A model generated the notes under the pieces. The model was not told where the DNA came from and searched no databases. It saw only the letters and a program-made list of their open reading frames with translations. A DNA stretch of 64,000 nucleotides from Phycisphaera sp. (GTDB lineage: Bacteria > Planctomycetota > Phycisphaerae > Phycisphaerales > UBA1924): the NCBI GenBank assembly GCA_020639255.1, contig JACKGZ010000003.1, positions 186,001 to 250,000 on the forward strand, in the 5' to 3' direction. The first letter of the stretch is position 1, and each line of letters opens with the position of its first letter. A program made the translations under genes and the position numbers. Below, piece after piece: positions 24,146-32,692 of the stretch.

Positions 24146-25444
24146 TCAGTCCCAGGTGTTCACCGGTGCCTCGGCCGGCTTGGGCCTGCCGTTCTGGAGC
24201 GGGGCGTGGTGGTCGGCGCGCCAGCTCTCGGGGTACTTCGGGTCGTCCATCTCAAGGGCGGCCTTCGTCGGGAACATGGGCCGGAACGTGTCGCACATGA
24301 CGGCCAGCTCGTCCGTGTACGTCTTACCCAGGCTCGCCTCGACGGTGCCCGGGTGCGGGCCGTGCGGGATGCCTTGCGGGTGAACGCTGATCGAGCCGGA
24401 GGTGATGCCCTTGCGGGCCTTGTAGTTGCCCTCGACGTAGTACAGGATCTCGTCCGAGTCGATGTTCGAGTGGTTGTACGGCACCGGGATCGCCTCGGGA
24501 TGGAAGTCGAGCATCCGCGGGCAGAACGAGCAGATCACGAAATTGTGACCCTCGAACGTCTGATGGATCGGCGGCGGCATGTGCAGCTTGCCGACGATCG
24601 GTGCGAACTCGTCGATGTTGAAGGTGTACGGGTAGTAGCACCCGTCCCACCCGACGACGTCGAGCGGGTGGTAGCCGTAGATGTAGTTGTGCACGCGGTC
24701 GCGGGCCTTGATGCGGACCTCGAACTCGCCGAGCTCGTCGTAGCAGAGCGGGTGAGCTTCGTCCTCGAATGGGATGATGAGATCACGCTCGCAGTAGGGG
24801 GCGTGCTCGAGGAACTGGCTTGTTTTCTTCGAGAGATACCCCGGCGGCGGGAGGATGTGGCTTGAGTTGACCGTCTCGAAGGAGATGAACTTGCCGAAGG
24901 GCATGTCAGCTTTGGTGTAGCCGCCGAACTCCTCGTTGTCGGAGCCGTCGTCCGGTCGCTCGTCGAAGACCATCTGGTAGATGGTGCCCTTGGGGATGAC
25001 GATGTAGTCCTTCTTGCCGAACTTGAGCGTGCCGAACATGGAGTAGAGCGTGCCCGAGCCGAAGTGGACGAACAGGCACTCGTCGCCCTGCCCGTTCTTG
25101 AAGTGGTACTTCATCGGGTCGGCGGGATTGCACACGCCCATCTCGACGTCGGCGTTGCCAAAGAGCACGACACGCCCGGTGACGGGGTCGCCCTTGGGCT
25201 TGACGTGCTGCGTCTGCGTGTGGCGCATGCGCATCACGTCCATCTCGACGTACTCGGGCTTGGTGGAATACAGGGCGGTCCAGCCCGAGACCTGGGTCGG
25301 CGGGTGGATGTGGTAGAGGGTGCTGGTGGGGCCGACGAAGCCTTCGGTGCCGAAGAGTTCTTCGGAGTAGAGGGCGCCGTCGGGCCTGCGGAACTGGACG
25401 TGACGCTTCTTGGGCAGCTTTCCGAGCTTGGTGTAATACGGCAT
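24146..25444 (-). CDS. hmgA: Homogentisate 1,2-dioxygenase
   Basis: The 432-residue cupin enzyme opens the ring of homogentisate to maleylacetoacetate in tyrosine/phenylalanine degradation. The iron-binding region is seen in PYNHSNIDSDEILYYVEG (His and Glu ligands) and HPQGIPHGPHPG (His ligand), as in known HmgA. The N-terminal part carries GFVGPTSTLYHIHPPTQV. I start at MPYYTKLGK because conserved sequence begins there. Upstream in-frame ATGs fall in the duplicated leader repeat and next to a GTATAC promoter element. Fumarylacetoacetate hydrolase and maleylacetoacetate isomerase are not nearby. The gene is followed by two hairpins. Confidence 0.9.
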   Translation of the reverse strand: MPYYTKLGKLPKKRHVQFRRPDGALYSEELFGTEGFVGPTSTLYHIHPPTQVSGWTALYSTKPEYVEMDVMRMRHTQTQHVKPKGDPVTGRVVLFGNADVEMGVCNPADPMKYHFKNGQGDECLFVHFGSGTLYSMFGTLKFGKKDYIVIPKGTIYQMVFDERPDDGSDNEEFGGYTKADMPFGKFISFETVNSSHILPPPGYLSKKTSQFLEHAPYCERDLIIPFEDEAHPLCYDELGEFEVRIKARDRVHNYIYGYHPLDVVGWDGCYYPYTFNIDEFAPIVGKLHMPPPIHQTFEGHNFVICSFCPRMLDFHPEAIPVPYNHSNIDSDEILYYVEGNYKARKGITSGSISVHPQGIPHGPHPGTVEASLGKTYTDELAVMCDTFRPMFPTKAALEMDDPKYPESWRADHHAPLQNGRPKPAEAPVNTWD

Positions 25445-25524
25445 CTTCCCGGAGCCTCGTTCTTCCCCGCCGGGGTTCTGAGCGCCGGGGGGAGGGGGTG
25501 AATGCTGAGGCATTGTATACGAAC
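25440..25524. repeat. Copy 1 of an 84-base repeat, at the hmgA leader
   Basis: The stretch from GGCATC at the hmgA start through CCCGGAGCCTCGTTCTT to the GTATACGAAC end recurs at 26550-26633, about 85% identical by eye. Copy 1 overlaps the hmgA start codon and carries the likely hmgA promoter at its outer end. Confidence 0.75.
25515..25520 (-). promoter_or_regulatory. Candidate -10 element GTATAC upstream of hmgA
   Basis: GTATAC lies 71 bases before the chosen hmgA ATG, at the outer end of the repeat. Read on the minus strand it gives TATACAAT. Copy 2 of the repeat has GAATAC at the matching place, so its promoter would be damaged. Confidence 0.4.
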
Positions 25525-25622
25525 AATTATCGCTACATCCCGAACCCGTGAGGCCGTGCCGCGTAAATCTGCCACTCATCCCCGCCAGGGGGTGATCCAT
25601 GGGAATGAAGGGAGTTCAAGAA

Positions 25623-26219
25623 ATGAGATACGAGGCTTGCGCTCTGTGTGCCCTTTCTGCTATCGCTGCGCCCGTTTCCGGGCAAGGACAGCTTCAAGAG
25701 CAGCTTGTGATTTCCGTCAATGAGGTGAGCCAGGGCTCATGGGAAGTGTACGGCGAACTGCAGAATCCCCAGAGTGTCATCGATGCCGCGATCTGGGATC
25801 TGCACTTCCTTCTGGAGGGATCGAACCTCTCGAACTTCTCGTACAACACCGCTTTCGATTCAGACTTCTTTGGTCCACCTGAGATCATGCTGAGCCCGAC
25901 GTCGATCGAGTTCGAAGGGATCAACCCCGGCGGCCCGTTGCGGAACGCCGATGGCCCCGATTCAAGCAACCCGCTCTTCCTGGTTTCGTTCAACGCCGAC
26001 TCCGTGTCCGACTTCGAACTGGTCGGCCAGAACAGCGGCTCCTACGTCGGAACGCCTACTTTCCCGTTTGGGATTCTCTTCCTGTATCAAAACGCAAATG
26101 GATCACCCGGAACGGTTCCATTTCAAATCGAAGTGAATCCGATCCCAACGAGCGGAACGTGTGCCGTCGCCGGTCTCGTAGGCCTGCAGTTGCTGCGTAG
26201 ACGCCGTTCGCCGGCCTAA
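25623..26219 (+). CDS. Secreted protein with PEP-CTERM-like tail
   Basis: The 198-residue protein starts at an ATG eight bases after an AAGGGAG ribosome-binding site (two earlier in-frame ATGs are less well placed). It has an N-terminal signal peptide (ACALCALSAIAAPVSGQ) and a C-terminal tail IPTSG, a hydrophobic stretch and RRRRSPA. The tail is a divergent version of the PEP-CTERM-like signal on other proteins in this window. The body is all-beta in appearance (SWEVYGELQNPQSV, FDSDFFGPPEIML) without known motifs. It is a single gene between hmgA (divergent) and the truncated TPR fragment (convergent). Confidence 0.65.
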   Translation: MRYEACALCALSAIAAPVSGQGQLQEQLVISVNEVSQGSWEVYGELQNPQSVIDAAIWDLHFLLEGSNLSNFSYNTAFDSDFFGPPEIMLSPTSIEFEGINPGGPLRNADGPDSSNPLFLVSFNADSVSDFELVGQNSGSYVGTPTFPFGILFLYQNANGSPGTVPFQIEVNPIPTSGTCAVAGLVGLQLLRRRRSPA

Positions 26220-26276
26220 TTATCTTGCTTGATGTCCGACATCCTCGGCGGTTCAGTACGATATGTGTGCAGCGCA

Positions 26277-26549
26277 TTAGGGAGGCGGTGCCGACTCCTG
26301 CTCACGCCGAGCGTTGAGGGTGTACTGGACACTGAGGGCCAGGTAATCCTCCGGATCGATCCTGAGCGCTCGGTTGGCCAGGGCGAGGGCTGCTTCTTCG
26401 TCTCGGTCATCCATCAGAGTCCTCAACGCGATGGCGCCAAGGATGGCGTCCGCCTCGCCGAGCCGCTGTTCTGCATCGGCGGCCATCTTTGAGAATGCCT
26501 CGTACTGCCTCGCGCGCATGGTCTGCACGAGTGCAAGCTGCCAGCGTTC
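26277..26549 (-). pseudogene. 5'-truncated duplicate of the TPR gene's 3' end
   Basis: The frame encodes DAEQRL, ILGAIALRTLMDDRDEEAA and ANRALRIDPED, which align with AERGLELIG, LLAAIAWRRLLDQQFDDAI and ATRALEINPEN at the C-terminus of the full TPR protein encoded just upstream (26649-28166). Homology runs up to about position 26550, exactly where copy 2 of the 84-base repeat begins, and the N-terminal four fifths of the gene are missing. A GTG at 26528 could still allow an 83-residue product with one TPR unit. I regard it as a remnant of a tandem duplication, not proven to be expressed. Confidence 0.6.
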
Positions 26550-26633
26550 GGCATCGTCCCGGAGCCTCGTTCTTTCCCGCCCGGGTTCTGAACGCAGGGA
26601 GAGGAGTGAATGCTGGGGTATTGAATACGAGAA
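26550..26633. repeat. Copy 2 of the 84-base repeat, abutting the truncated TPR gene
   Basis: This copy lies 1.1 kb from copy 1 in the same orientation. Its inner edge coincides with the point where the truncated TPR duplicate loses homology. Its outer edge contains AGAACTCGAGG, an imperfect inverse of CCTCGTTCT near the other edge, so terminal inverted repeats of a small mobile element are possible. Confidence 0.7.
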
Positions 26634-26648
26634 CTCGAGGCGGGAGTG

Positions 26649-28166
26649 CTAGTCCTCCCCATCCTCCCCGAGGATGATTGGGTCGCGCGCGTTATTGAGG
26701 ACATTGTCGGCCAGCCTGTTTTCCGGATTGATTTCGAGTGCCCTTGTCGCAAGATCAATTGCATCGTCGAACTGTTGATCCAGAAGACGTCGCCAAGCGA
26801 TCGCCGCGAGCAGGAAGTCCTGCTCACCGATGAGTTCGAGACCTCGCTCGGCCTCGCGTGTCATGACGCGGTACTCGAAGGCACCCATGAAGCCAGAGAT
26901 GTAATCTCGCCAGAGATCCACATCGCGCGAGTTTGTGGATCGCATGTAGCGGTACCAGTATGGCATCATCTCGCCCCAGCGTTCGATCCGCTCGTTGCAC
27001 TTACGAAGCGTGAGAATGTGGGTGAGATTGTCATTTTCTATGGCACTAGCCCTGAGTGCTAGGTCGAACCCGGCGTTGAAACGTGAATCGGAATATCTGA
27101 GCATTGCCAGTAAGCCGAGAGCGGCGGGATGGTAGATGTCGTGCTCAATCGCGAATTCGAGGCTCGCTGTAGCCGCTTGGATATCGCCTTGCTTGAACTG
27201 TGAGTAGCCAAGGGCGTACCACAGGTTGCCCCAATTGGCGCCAAGCTCGACGGCTTTCAAATATGCGAGGATCGCTGCTTGATACTTTTCTTGGCTGCTT
27301 AGGTACTCTCCTTGTAAGTACCAGATCATTGGGTTTGCGGGATCGAGTTCGGCCGCACGTTCTATGAGCTCCTGGGCTTTGGGTTGGTCATTATGCGATA
27401 GGTTCTGAGCTTGATAAGTCAGCAACATAGCTTTGGCGATATTGCCTTCGGCGTATTCTTGAAGCCGGTCACCCTGAACCGGCTTGTCCCATCTAACCAT
27501 CGACTTGTAGTCAGCGATCGCGGATATACCGACGGTGTACGGATTGATCGGCGTGGTGACGATTCCGATGATCGAGTTCGGAGATCCGAGAATGACCGAT
27601 CCGGCGAATATCGTCTGCGGCCTTTTATGCAGCAGGATCAATGGATTATAGTCGTAGCATTCGATCAGCCCCTTCGTCGTGAATGCTTCAAACCCGATAC
27701 CAGGAGCTCCGACGGCTACCTGGTCGGCAACGAGTACGCCCACCAGCGTTTCGGGCAGTTCAGGCGGGAGTGCTTCGATAGGTCCGCTGTATGGCTTGGC
27801 CCCAAATTCGGGCACGCGTAGCAAAGCAAGCCCGCTTGAGACGTCCAGTCCGACAAAGCCGTCTGCTACTTTGGCATCGTCGTTGAAGTTGTGAACACGA
27901 ATCTCGTTGCACCCAAGGAGTGGCGCAAGAGCCACAAGAGCCGTTTGTTTGTCGACCAATACTCCAAAGGATGCCGTTATCTTTTCACCGTGCTCGTCAT
28001 ACCCAAGTGCGCACAAGATCGATCGATCCAGCATCTGAACAAACTCAGCGCTGAGTGGGTTCGACCGATCCTGATCATCAGGTTGATCTGTAGCTTCTTG
28101 TTGCTGTGCGAGAGCGGGGCATACCAGGAGCAGTATCCAAAGCAGTATGGGTAGACGGGAGAGTAT
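26649..28166 (-). CDS. Exported TPR protein with degenerate protease-like N-terminal domain; apparent AUA start
   Basis: The frame opens in-frame upstream of the first ATG (28034) and there encodes a clear signal peptide: LSRLPILLWILLLVCPALAQ. No ATG, GTG or TTG precedes it, but an ATA at 28166 sits seven bases after a GGAGG ribosome-binding site, so I place the start there (505 residues). The mature N-terminal part (ASFGVLVDKQTALVA, GFVGLDVSSGLALLRVP) resembles a trypsin/HtrA-like fold without an evident Ser-His-Asp triad. Several TPR units follow, such as AAELDPANPMIWYLQGEYL. The gene begins three bases after the gmhA stop, so it is translationally coupled to gmhA. Function unknown, probably periplasmic. 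Confidence 0.65.
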   Translation of the reverse strand: MLSRLPILLWILLLVCPALAQQQEATDQPDDQDRSNPLSAEFVQMLDRSILCALGYDEHGEKITASFGVLVDKQTALVALAPLLGCNEIRVHNFNDDAKVADGFVGLDVSSGLALLRVPEFGAKPYSGPIEALPPELPETLVGVLVADQVAVGAPGIGFEAFTTKGLIECYDYNPLILLHKRPQTIFAGSVILGSPNSIIGIVTTPINPYTVGISAIADYKSMVRWDKPVQGDRLQEYAEGNIAKAMLLTYQAQNLSHNDQPKAQELIERAAELDPANPMIWYLQGEYLSSQEKYQAAILAYLKAVELGANWGNLWYALGYSQFKQGDIQAATASLEFAIEHDIYHPAALGLLAMLRYSDSRFNAGFDLALRASAIENDNLTHILTLRKCNERIERWGEMMPYWYRYMRSTNSRDVDLWRDYISGFMGAFEYRVMTREAERGLELIGEQDFLLAAIAWRRLLDQQFDDAIDLATRALEINPENRLADNVLNNARDPIILGEDGED

Positions 28167-28169
28167 GGC

Positions 28170-28742
28170 TTAACCTCCGTGAATGAATCGCTCAATCCCC
28201 TCGATCAGCGTGTGCAGCACCAGCATGTGGATCTCTTGGATCCGATCGGCGGTCTCGCCCGGGGCGATCCATTGGTGGTCGCCCGTGCCGGCGAGCTTGC
28301 CGCCGCCCTTGCCGAGAAAGAGCACGACCTTCAGTCCGACTTCTCTCGCGGCTACGACCGCCTTGATGACGTTGGCGGAGTTCCCGCTCGTCGAGATCGC
28401 GACGAGCGCGTCGCCCTTGCGCCCCAGCCCGCGGACCCAGCGGGCGAAGACCTCGTCGTAGCCGTAGTCGTTGGCGACGCAGGTGAGGTGGCCCGGGTCG
28501 GAGCAGGCGAGAGCCGCCATCGGGGCGCGGTCGTCCCGGAACCGACCCGTGAGTTCCTCGCAGAAATGCATGGCGTCGCACATCGAGCCGCCGTTTCCGA
28601 TGGCGAGGATCTTGCCGCCCGAGTGCAGGACGCCCGCGAGTTCGGAGGAGACGACATCCAGCCGCTCGAGGTTGGAGCGGTCGGCGATGAACTCGGCGAG
28701 GGCCTCGTGGGCGTCGATAATGGACTTGGCAAGCATGCCCAA
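28170..28742 (-). CDS. gmhA: Phosphoheptose isomerase (SIS family)
   Basis: The 190-residue protein has the GmhA/SIS signature: ILAIGNGGSMCDAMHF near residue 45, AISTSGNSANVIKA near 115, and a C-terminal helix with EIHMLVLHTLIEGIE. GmhA converts sedoheptulose 7-phosphate to D-glycero-D-manno-heptose 7-phosphate, the first step of ADP-heptose synthesis for LPS core. This matches the presence of an LptD-like protein. A tight gap of 11 bases separates it from the upstream cysteine synthase-like gene, and its stop codon overlaps the ribosome-binding site of the TPR gene. The start could be at 28742 or the second Met two codons later. Confidence 0.85.
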   Translation of the reverse strand: MGMLAKSIIDAHEALAEFIADRSNLERLDVVSSELAGVLHSGGKILAIGNGGSMCDAMHFCEELTGRFRDDRAPMAALACSDPGHLTCVANDYGYDEVFARWVRGLGRKGDALVAISTSGNSANVIKAVVAAREVGLKVVLFLGKGGGKLAGTGDHQWIAPGETADRIQEIHMLVLHTLIEGIERFIHGG

Positions 28743-28753
28743 GCCTATCGGGT

Positions 28754-29827
28754 TCAGCCCGCCGCGAGTGCCGCGTGGGCCGGGCGGGCGTTTGCACGCT
28801 CGTGAGCCCGGTCGATAGCCTCAGCGAACATCGGGTCGGAGAGGTAGTTCTCACCCCGGTCGCAGACGAGCACGAGAGCCGTCTTGGGTGTGGTCTGCTG
28901 CTTGCACCAGTCGAGGGCCGCCCGGAGCGTGTAGCCCGTGCAGGGCCCGCCCAGGATGCCGGTCGCAGCTACGAGGTCGGCGCAGCAATCAACCGCGTCC
29001 TGCCGGGCCACGACGGCGGCGTCGTCGACCATCGACAGATCGAGGTTCTTGGGCACGAACCGCTCGCCGAGGCCGTCGGGGGCCTTCATCTGGTCGGCGC
29101 TGGGCTGCTCGCCCCGGACGATCGCGGCCAGGACCGAACCCTCGGGGTCGACCATCGTGATGCCCATGTCGGGGTTGCGGTCCGCGTGGCGGAGGGCCGC
29201 GCCGAGGCCGCAGAGGGCCCCGCCCGTGCCGGCACCGACGAACAGGCGGTCGATCGTGCCGCCGAGGTCGGCAAGCTGCTCCCAGATCTCGACGCCGGTG
29301 TACTTGCGGTGGGCGTTGACGTTGGCGGGGGCGGAGAACTGATCGAGCGTGACGTAGTGCTCAGGGTCGCTCTTGGCGAGTTCGATGGCGGCATCTCTGC
29401 GGATATTCGTGAAGGGCCGCTCCGGATCGGGGCTGAAGAACCGCATCTCGACGCCGAGCGCCCGGTGCAGACGCTTCTTCTCCTCGCTCATCGAAGCGGG
29501 GACGTAAGCGAGCACCTTGTAGCCCTTGTCCCGGCAGATCGAGCCGAGCGCGATCGTGGCGTTGCCCGAGCTGGCCTCGACGATCGTCATGCCCGGGCGG
29601 AGCTTACCGGCCCGCTCGGCGTCGGCGATCAGCTCTGGGGCGACGCGGTCCTTGACCGAACCCGTCGGGTTCATGTTCTCGAGCTTGCCCAGCACGCGGC
29701 AGCAGCCCGCATCAAGTCCGGCGAGCTCGACGAGGGGCGTCCAACGCGATCTGGAAAGGTTCGGCCTGGCGAAGGCATGGGCCTGGGGCCGCATGCGGAC
29801 AGAGGCGGGGCTGACAACGTCCTCCAT
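28754..29827 (-). CDS. Cysteine synthase/cystathionine beta-synthase family PLP enzyme
   Basis: The 357-residue protein is a fold-type II PLP enzyme. The PLP lysine is in MNPTGSVKDR (about K59), SSGNAT (about 86-91) binds the substrate carboxylate, and a GAGTGGAL loop near 200 binds the phosphate. The family makes cysteine from O-acetylserine and sulfide, or condenses related substrates. The C-terminal part has GPCTGYTLRAA instead of the more usual GISSGAN, so the exact substrate is uncertain. It leads the small operon with gmhA and the TPR gene. Confidence 0.82.
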   Translation of the reverse strand: MEDVVSPASVRMRPQAHAFARPNLSRSRWTPLVELAGLDAGCCRVLGKLENMNPTGSVKDRVAPELIADAERAGKLRPGMTIVEASSGNATIALGSICRDKGYKVLAYVPASMSEEKKRLHRALGVEMRFFSPDPERPFTNIRRDAAIELAKSDPEHYVTLDQFSAPANVNAHRKYTGVEIWEQLADLGGTIDRLFVGAGTGGALCGLGAALRHADRNPDMGITMVDPEGSVLAAIVRGEQPSADQMKAPDGLGERFVPKNLDLSMVDDAAVVARQDAVDCCADLVAATGILGGPCTGYTLRAALDWCKQQTTPKTALVLVCDRGENYLSDPMFAEAIDRAHERANARPAHAALAAG

Positions 29828-29996
29828 GACGTGTTTCTCCTTGGGCTGGGTTGTGGGGTGAGTCTAGCGGCTGTGAAGCGAACCGGTGGGATAGAGGGAT
29901 GGTTTGGCATGAAATCCGTGGAAAACACCGCCATCAGCAGACGTGCTGTCGGTTCTTGCGCGTGGAAACGGTGTACGGGGGAAGTAAGCTCGGCGA

Positions 29997-30401
29997 ATGG
30001 CAAAGCGGGCGAACAAGTCCAGACTCATCGAGCACTGCAGGAAGCTCCCGGGGGCGACCGAGGACATCAAGTGGGCCGACCACCTCGTCTTCAGCGTGGC
30101 CGCCAAGATGTTCGCCATCTTCGACGTTGAGGACGACAGCAGGGCGGTGCGGTTCAAGTGCGATGAGGACGACTTCGACCGTCTCTGCGAGTACGAAGGC
30201 ATCGCGCCGGCTTCGCACGTCGGACGCTACGGCTGGGTGTCGTTCGAAGACGTGGACAACCACGACTTCGCCGAACTCAAGGATCTGCTCACCAAGAGCC
30301 ACAGGCTCATCGTGGGCAAACTCTCCAAGAAGAAGCAGAACGATATCTGGAAGCAGAACGGTCTGCGAAATGACTGTGTCTCGCGTGAAAATGAGCTATG
30401 A
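29997..30401 (+). CDS. MmcQ/YjbR family protein
   Basis: The 134-residue protein matches the MmcQ/YjbR (CyaY-like) family, with CRKLPGATEDIKWADHLVF at residues 14-32 and KMFAIFDVE at 37-45. A typical lysine-rich tail follows. Members are small soluble DNA-binding-like proteins of poorly defined function. The gene is monocistronic, with the PEP-CTERM-like HAF gene 76 bases downstream. The start ATG gives the expected family N-terminus. Confidence 0.85.
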   Translation: MAKRANKSRLIEHCRKLPGATEDIKWADHLVFSVAAKMFAIFDVEDDSRAVRFKCDEDDFDRLCEYEGIAPASHVGRYGWVSFEDVDNHDFAELKDLLTKSHRLIVGKLSKKKQNDIWKQNGLRNDCVSRENEL

Positions 30402-30477
30402 ACCCTTGTGGCGACCAGCACCCAGCACTAGTCTCATGCCAGACGAGCGAATACCCCATTGTATGTCGGAGTACGAA

Positions 30478-31554
30478 ATGAAGCGATCGACACTATGGAC
30501 TGTACTTGTACTTCACATACCCGCTGGGAGTACACTCAGCCAGGTCTTTTATCCAGTCGGAGATTTGCCAGGAGGAGAAGTTCGCAGCTTTGCGTTCGAC
30601 GTGACGGATTCTGGGGTCGCAATCGGGTATTCGCTAGCAACAAATAACGAGTGGGAAGCGTACATCTGGACCCCGTCGTCCGGCATGACTGGCTTGGGAA
30701 TTCTTCCCGGAACTGTGTTTTCTCAAGCAAATGCAATTTCGGCTGATGGTCGTGTCGTTGTCGGGCTCAGCGGTGAGCATGCGTTCCGCTGGACAGCGAG
30801 CGGCGGTATGCAGTTGTTGAGTGCACTTCCAAACGGCCTAGATGACGCAGTGGCCAGGGCGGTGTCGCATGACGGGAGTGTCATCGTCGGCGATCAGGAT
30901 GTCCCGGCGGATTTAGGAGGCTATGAAGCGTTTCGCTGGACAGAATCGACGGGAGCGGTCGGATTAGGTGTATTGAACGAGATATGGCACCGATCTCGCG
31001 CAACCGTGATAAGTGGCGACGGTGCAGTGGTGGCGGGTTACGACACTGGGAGCGGGCAAGCATTTCGATGGACCGAGGACAGTGGGCTTGTTCCTCTGGG
31101 TGGTGTCGGGATTGATCTACCTCGTCCAACGGGAATTTCATTCGACGGCTCTGTGATCGTCGGTAATGGTGCGGGCCCAGAAGCTTTCCGATGGACAGAA
31201 GAATCTGGATATGTATCGCTTGGCAGCTATACAGCAAATGATGTCAGCGATGACGGCAGTGTCATTGTTGGCAATGAATTTTACGATTCTCGATACTGGG
31301 CCACAATCTGGACGGAATCAGCTGGGTGGCGACGATTAGACGACATACTTGCCGATGATTTCGGAGTCGCTCTCCCGGGATGGCAACTCAACAGTATTGA
31401 ATCAATCTCGCCAAATGGCCAAGTCATCGCCGGCCGCGCACTGAATCCTCAAGGAGCGTTCACGGGGTTTGTGCTCTTTATCCCTTCGCCGGGAGCCGGT
31501 TTGCTGCTGCCAAGTATGTGTTTGGTGTACTCGAGACGCCGTCGCTCGTCATGA
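30478..31554 (+). CDS. Secreted HAF-repeat protein with PEP-CTERM-like tail
   Basis: The 358-residue protein starts MKRSTLWTVLVLHIPAGST, a plausible signal peptide. It contains about seven imperfect repeats of the HAF type: xAFRWT...GxxxLG followed by (S)DGSVIVG, seen for example at GEHAFRWTASGGM, YEAFRWTESTG, GQAFRWTEDSG and PEAFRWTEESG. Such repeats form a beta-propeller in extracellular proteins. The C-terminus has IPSPGAGLLL, a hydrophobic stretch and SRRRRSS, the same kind of sorting tail as two other proteins in this window. The upstream extension of the frame is out-of-frame reading of the MmcQ gene. AT content is higher than neighbours. Confidence 0.75.
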   Translation: MKRSTLWTVLVLHIPAGSTLSQVFYPVGDLPGGEVRSFAFDVTDSGVAIGYSLATNNEWEAYIWTPSSGMTGLGILPGTVFSQANAISADGRVVVGLSGEHAFRWTASGGMQLLSALPNGLDDAVARAVSHDGSVIVGDQDVPADLGGYEAFRWTESTGAVGLGVLNEIWHRSRATVISGDGAVVAGYDTGSGQAFRWTEDSGLVPLGGVGIDLPRPTGISFDGSVIVGNGAGPEAFRWTEESGYVSLGSYTANDVSDDGSVIVGNEFYDSRYWATIWTESAGWRRLDDILADDFGVALPGWQLNSIESISPNGQVIAGRALNPQGAFTGFVLFIPSPGAGLLLPSMCLVYSRRRRSS

Positions 31555-31569
31555 CTTCAGCCTGAAGGA

Positions 31570-32634
31570 TTAGCCGTGTTGGGTGCCGGCCATCCGTCGC
31601 CCCGCGTCGTACATCAGCATGAACACCAGATTGAGCAGCAAGAGCGCGATCACCACACCCGCGACGATGCTCGCGTTGAGAGATGCTCGCTCGTGATAGA
31701 GCGTCCATGCAAACTGGACGAGGCATAAACCCGAGACGATCAGCAGCGTCACCTTGCGAGGGATGACCTTGCAAGCCACGACGCCGAACGGGGCGCCCAG
31801 TGCCACGATCGGGGCCGCGACGAGCCAGTTGGCGAGCAGCCCGGGTGACAGCGCATACCGTTCGGGCATGAGGTGCGCGAGCGAGAATTGCGTGGCGATG
31901 CCAACGACCGAGGCGTACGCCATCAGCACGACGGAGGTCGGGATGGCGATCCGCAGATCGGCCCGGCACATGAGCACGAGCACGATGTAGATGAGCATGT
32001 CGATCCCGACGCCCGTGGTCGAGACGACGAACGCTCCGGCGAAGAGACCCACGAGGAGGCCGCTGATCGCGTCGAATCGCTCGGACATGTTGGTGAGTCC
32101 GGACATGCGAGAGATCTCGCCAACCTTGGCAAAGTGCAGCATCCCGAACGAGGCCCACAGGGTGGCGAACGTGAGCTTGGCGTACAGCTCCGGGACGATC
32201 AGCGCGATGAACATCAGGCCAAGCGGTACACCGAGCGTGGCCCCTACGAGCGCCCACCGCAACATGCGCCATTCGAGGGACTGGCGCGTGCAGAAGATCA
32301 GGATGCTCGCCGAGGTCATCCCAATGGACTGGATTGCCAGCGAGAAGTCACGCCCCATCGAGGCCGGCTCATCGAAAGCCAGAACGAGGACCGGGAAGCC
32401 CACGGTCCCGCCGCCCATCGGCGTCGAGCCCGCGAAGTACGACCCGAGCGCCATCGCTACACCAATCGCCCAGTGATCCCGGAACACCTCAAAGTGGCTG
32501 CCCACTATCAAAATAATCAGCCACGTTGTGTAGAACAGACCAAGCCAAAGCAGAAAGTACCGCACACGGTTCGACGTGCGGCTTGACGGCTCGATTTCGG
32601 CGGCAACGGCTCCCACGAGTGGCCGAGTATACAT
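31570..32634 (-). CDS. TSUP family sulfite/organosulfonate exporter (TauE/SafE type)
   Basis: The 354-residue protein has about eight to nine hydrophobic segments. It carries the TSUP glycine/proline-rich motif in each half (MALGSYFAGSTPMGGGTVGFPVLVL near 60-84 and GLFAGAFVVSTTGVGIDML near 203-221). These transporters move sulfite, sulfonates or other anions across the inner membrane. The ATG at 32634 overlaps a GTATAC element, so either the start is a little further in (a GTG lies six codons downstream) or the element serves the divergent CPBP gene. The gene converges on the HAF protein gene. Confidence 0.8.
   Translation of the reverse strand: MYTRPLVGAVAAEIEPSSRTSNRVRYFLLWLGLFYTTWLIILIVGSHFEVFRDHWAIGVAMALGSYFAGSTPMGGGTVGFPVLVLAFDEPASMGRDFSLAIQSIGMTSASILIFCTRQSLEWRMLRWALVGATLGVPLGLMFIALIVPELYAKLTFATLWASFGMLHFAKVGEISRMSGLTNMSERFDAISGLLVGLFAGAFVVSTTGVGIDMLIYIVLVLMCRADLRIAIPTSVVLMAYASVVGIATQFSLAHLMPERYALSPGLLANWLVAAPIVALGAPFGVVACKVIPRKVTLLIVSGLCLVQFAWTLYHERASLNASIVAGVVIALLLLNLVFMLMYDAGRRMAGTQHG
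32627..32632 (+). promoter_or_regulatory. Candidate -10 element GTATAC upstream of CPBP gene
   Basis: The element lies about 60 bases before the CPBP ATG and overlaps the first codons of the divergent TSUP gene. No clear -35 is visible. Confidence 0.3.
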
Positions 32635-32692
32635 CGTGTTTCGCCCAACCCCATCCAGGCGGAGCTATTCGGACGCTCCGTACGATGCCCCG

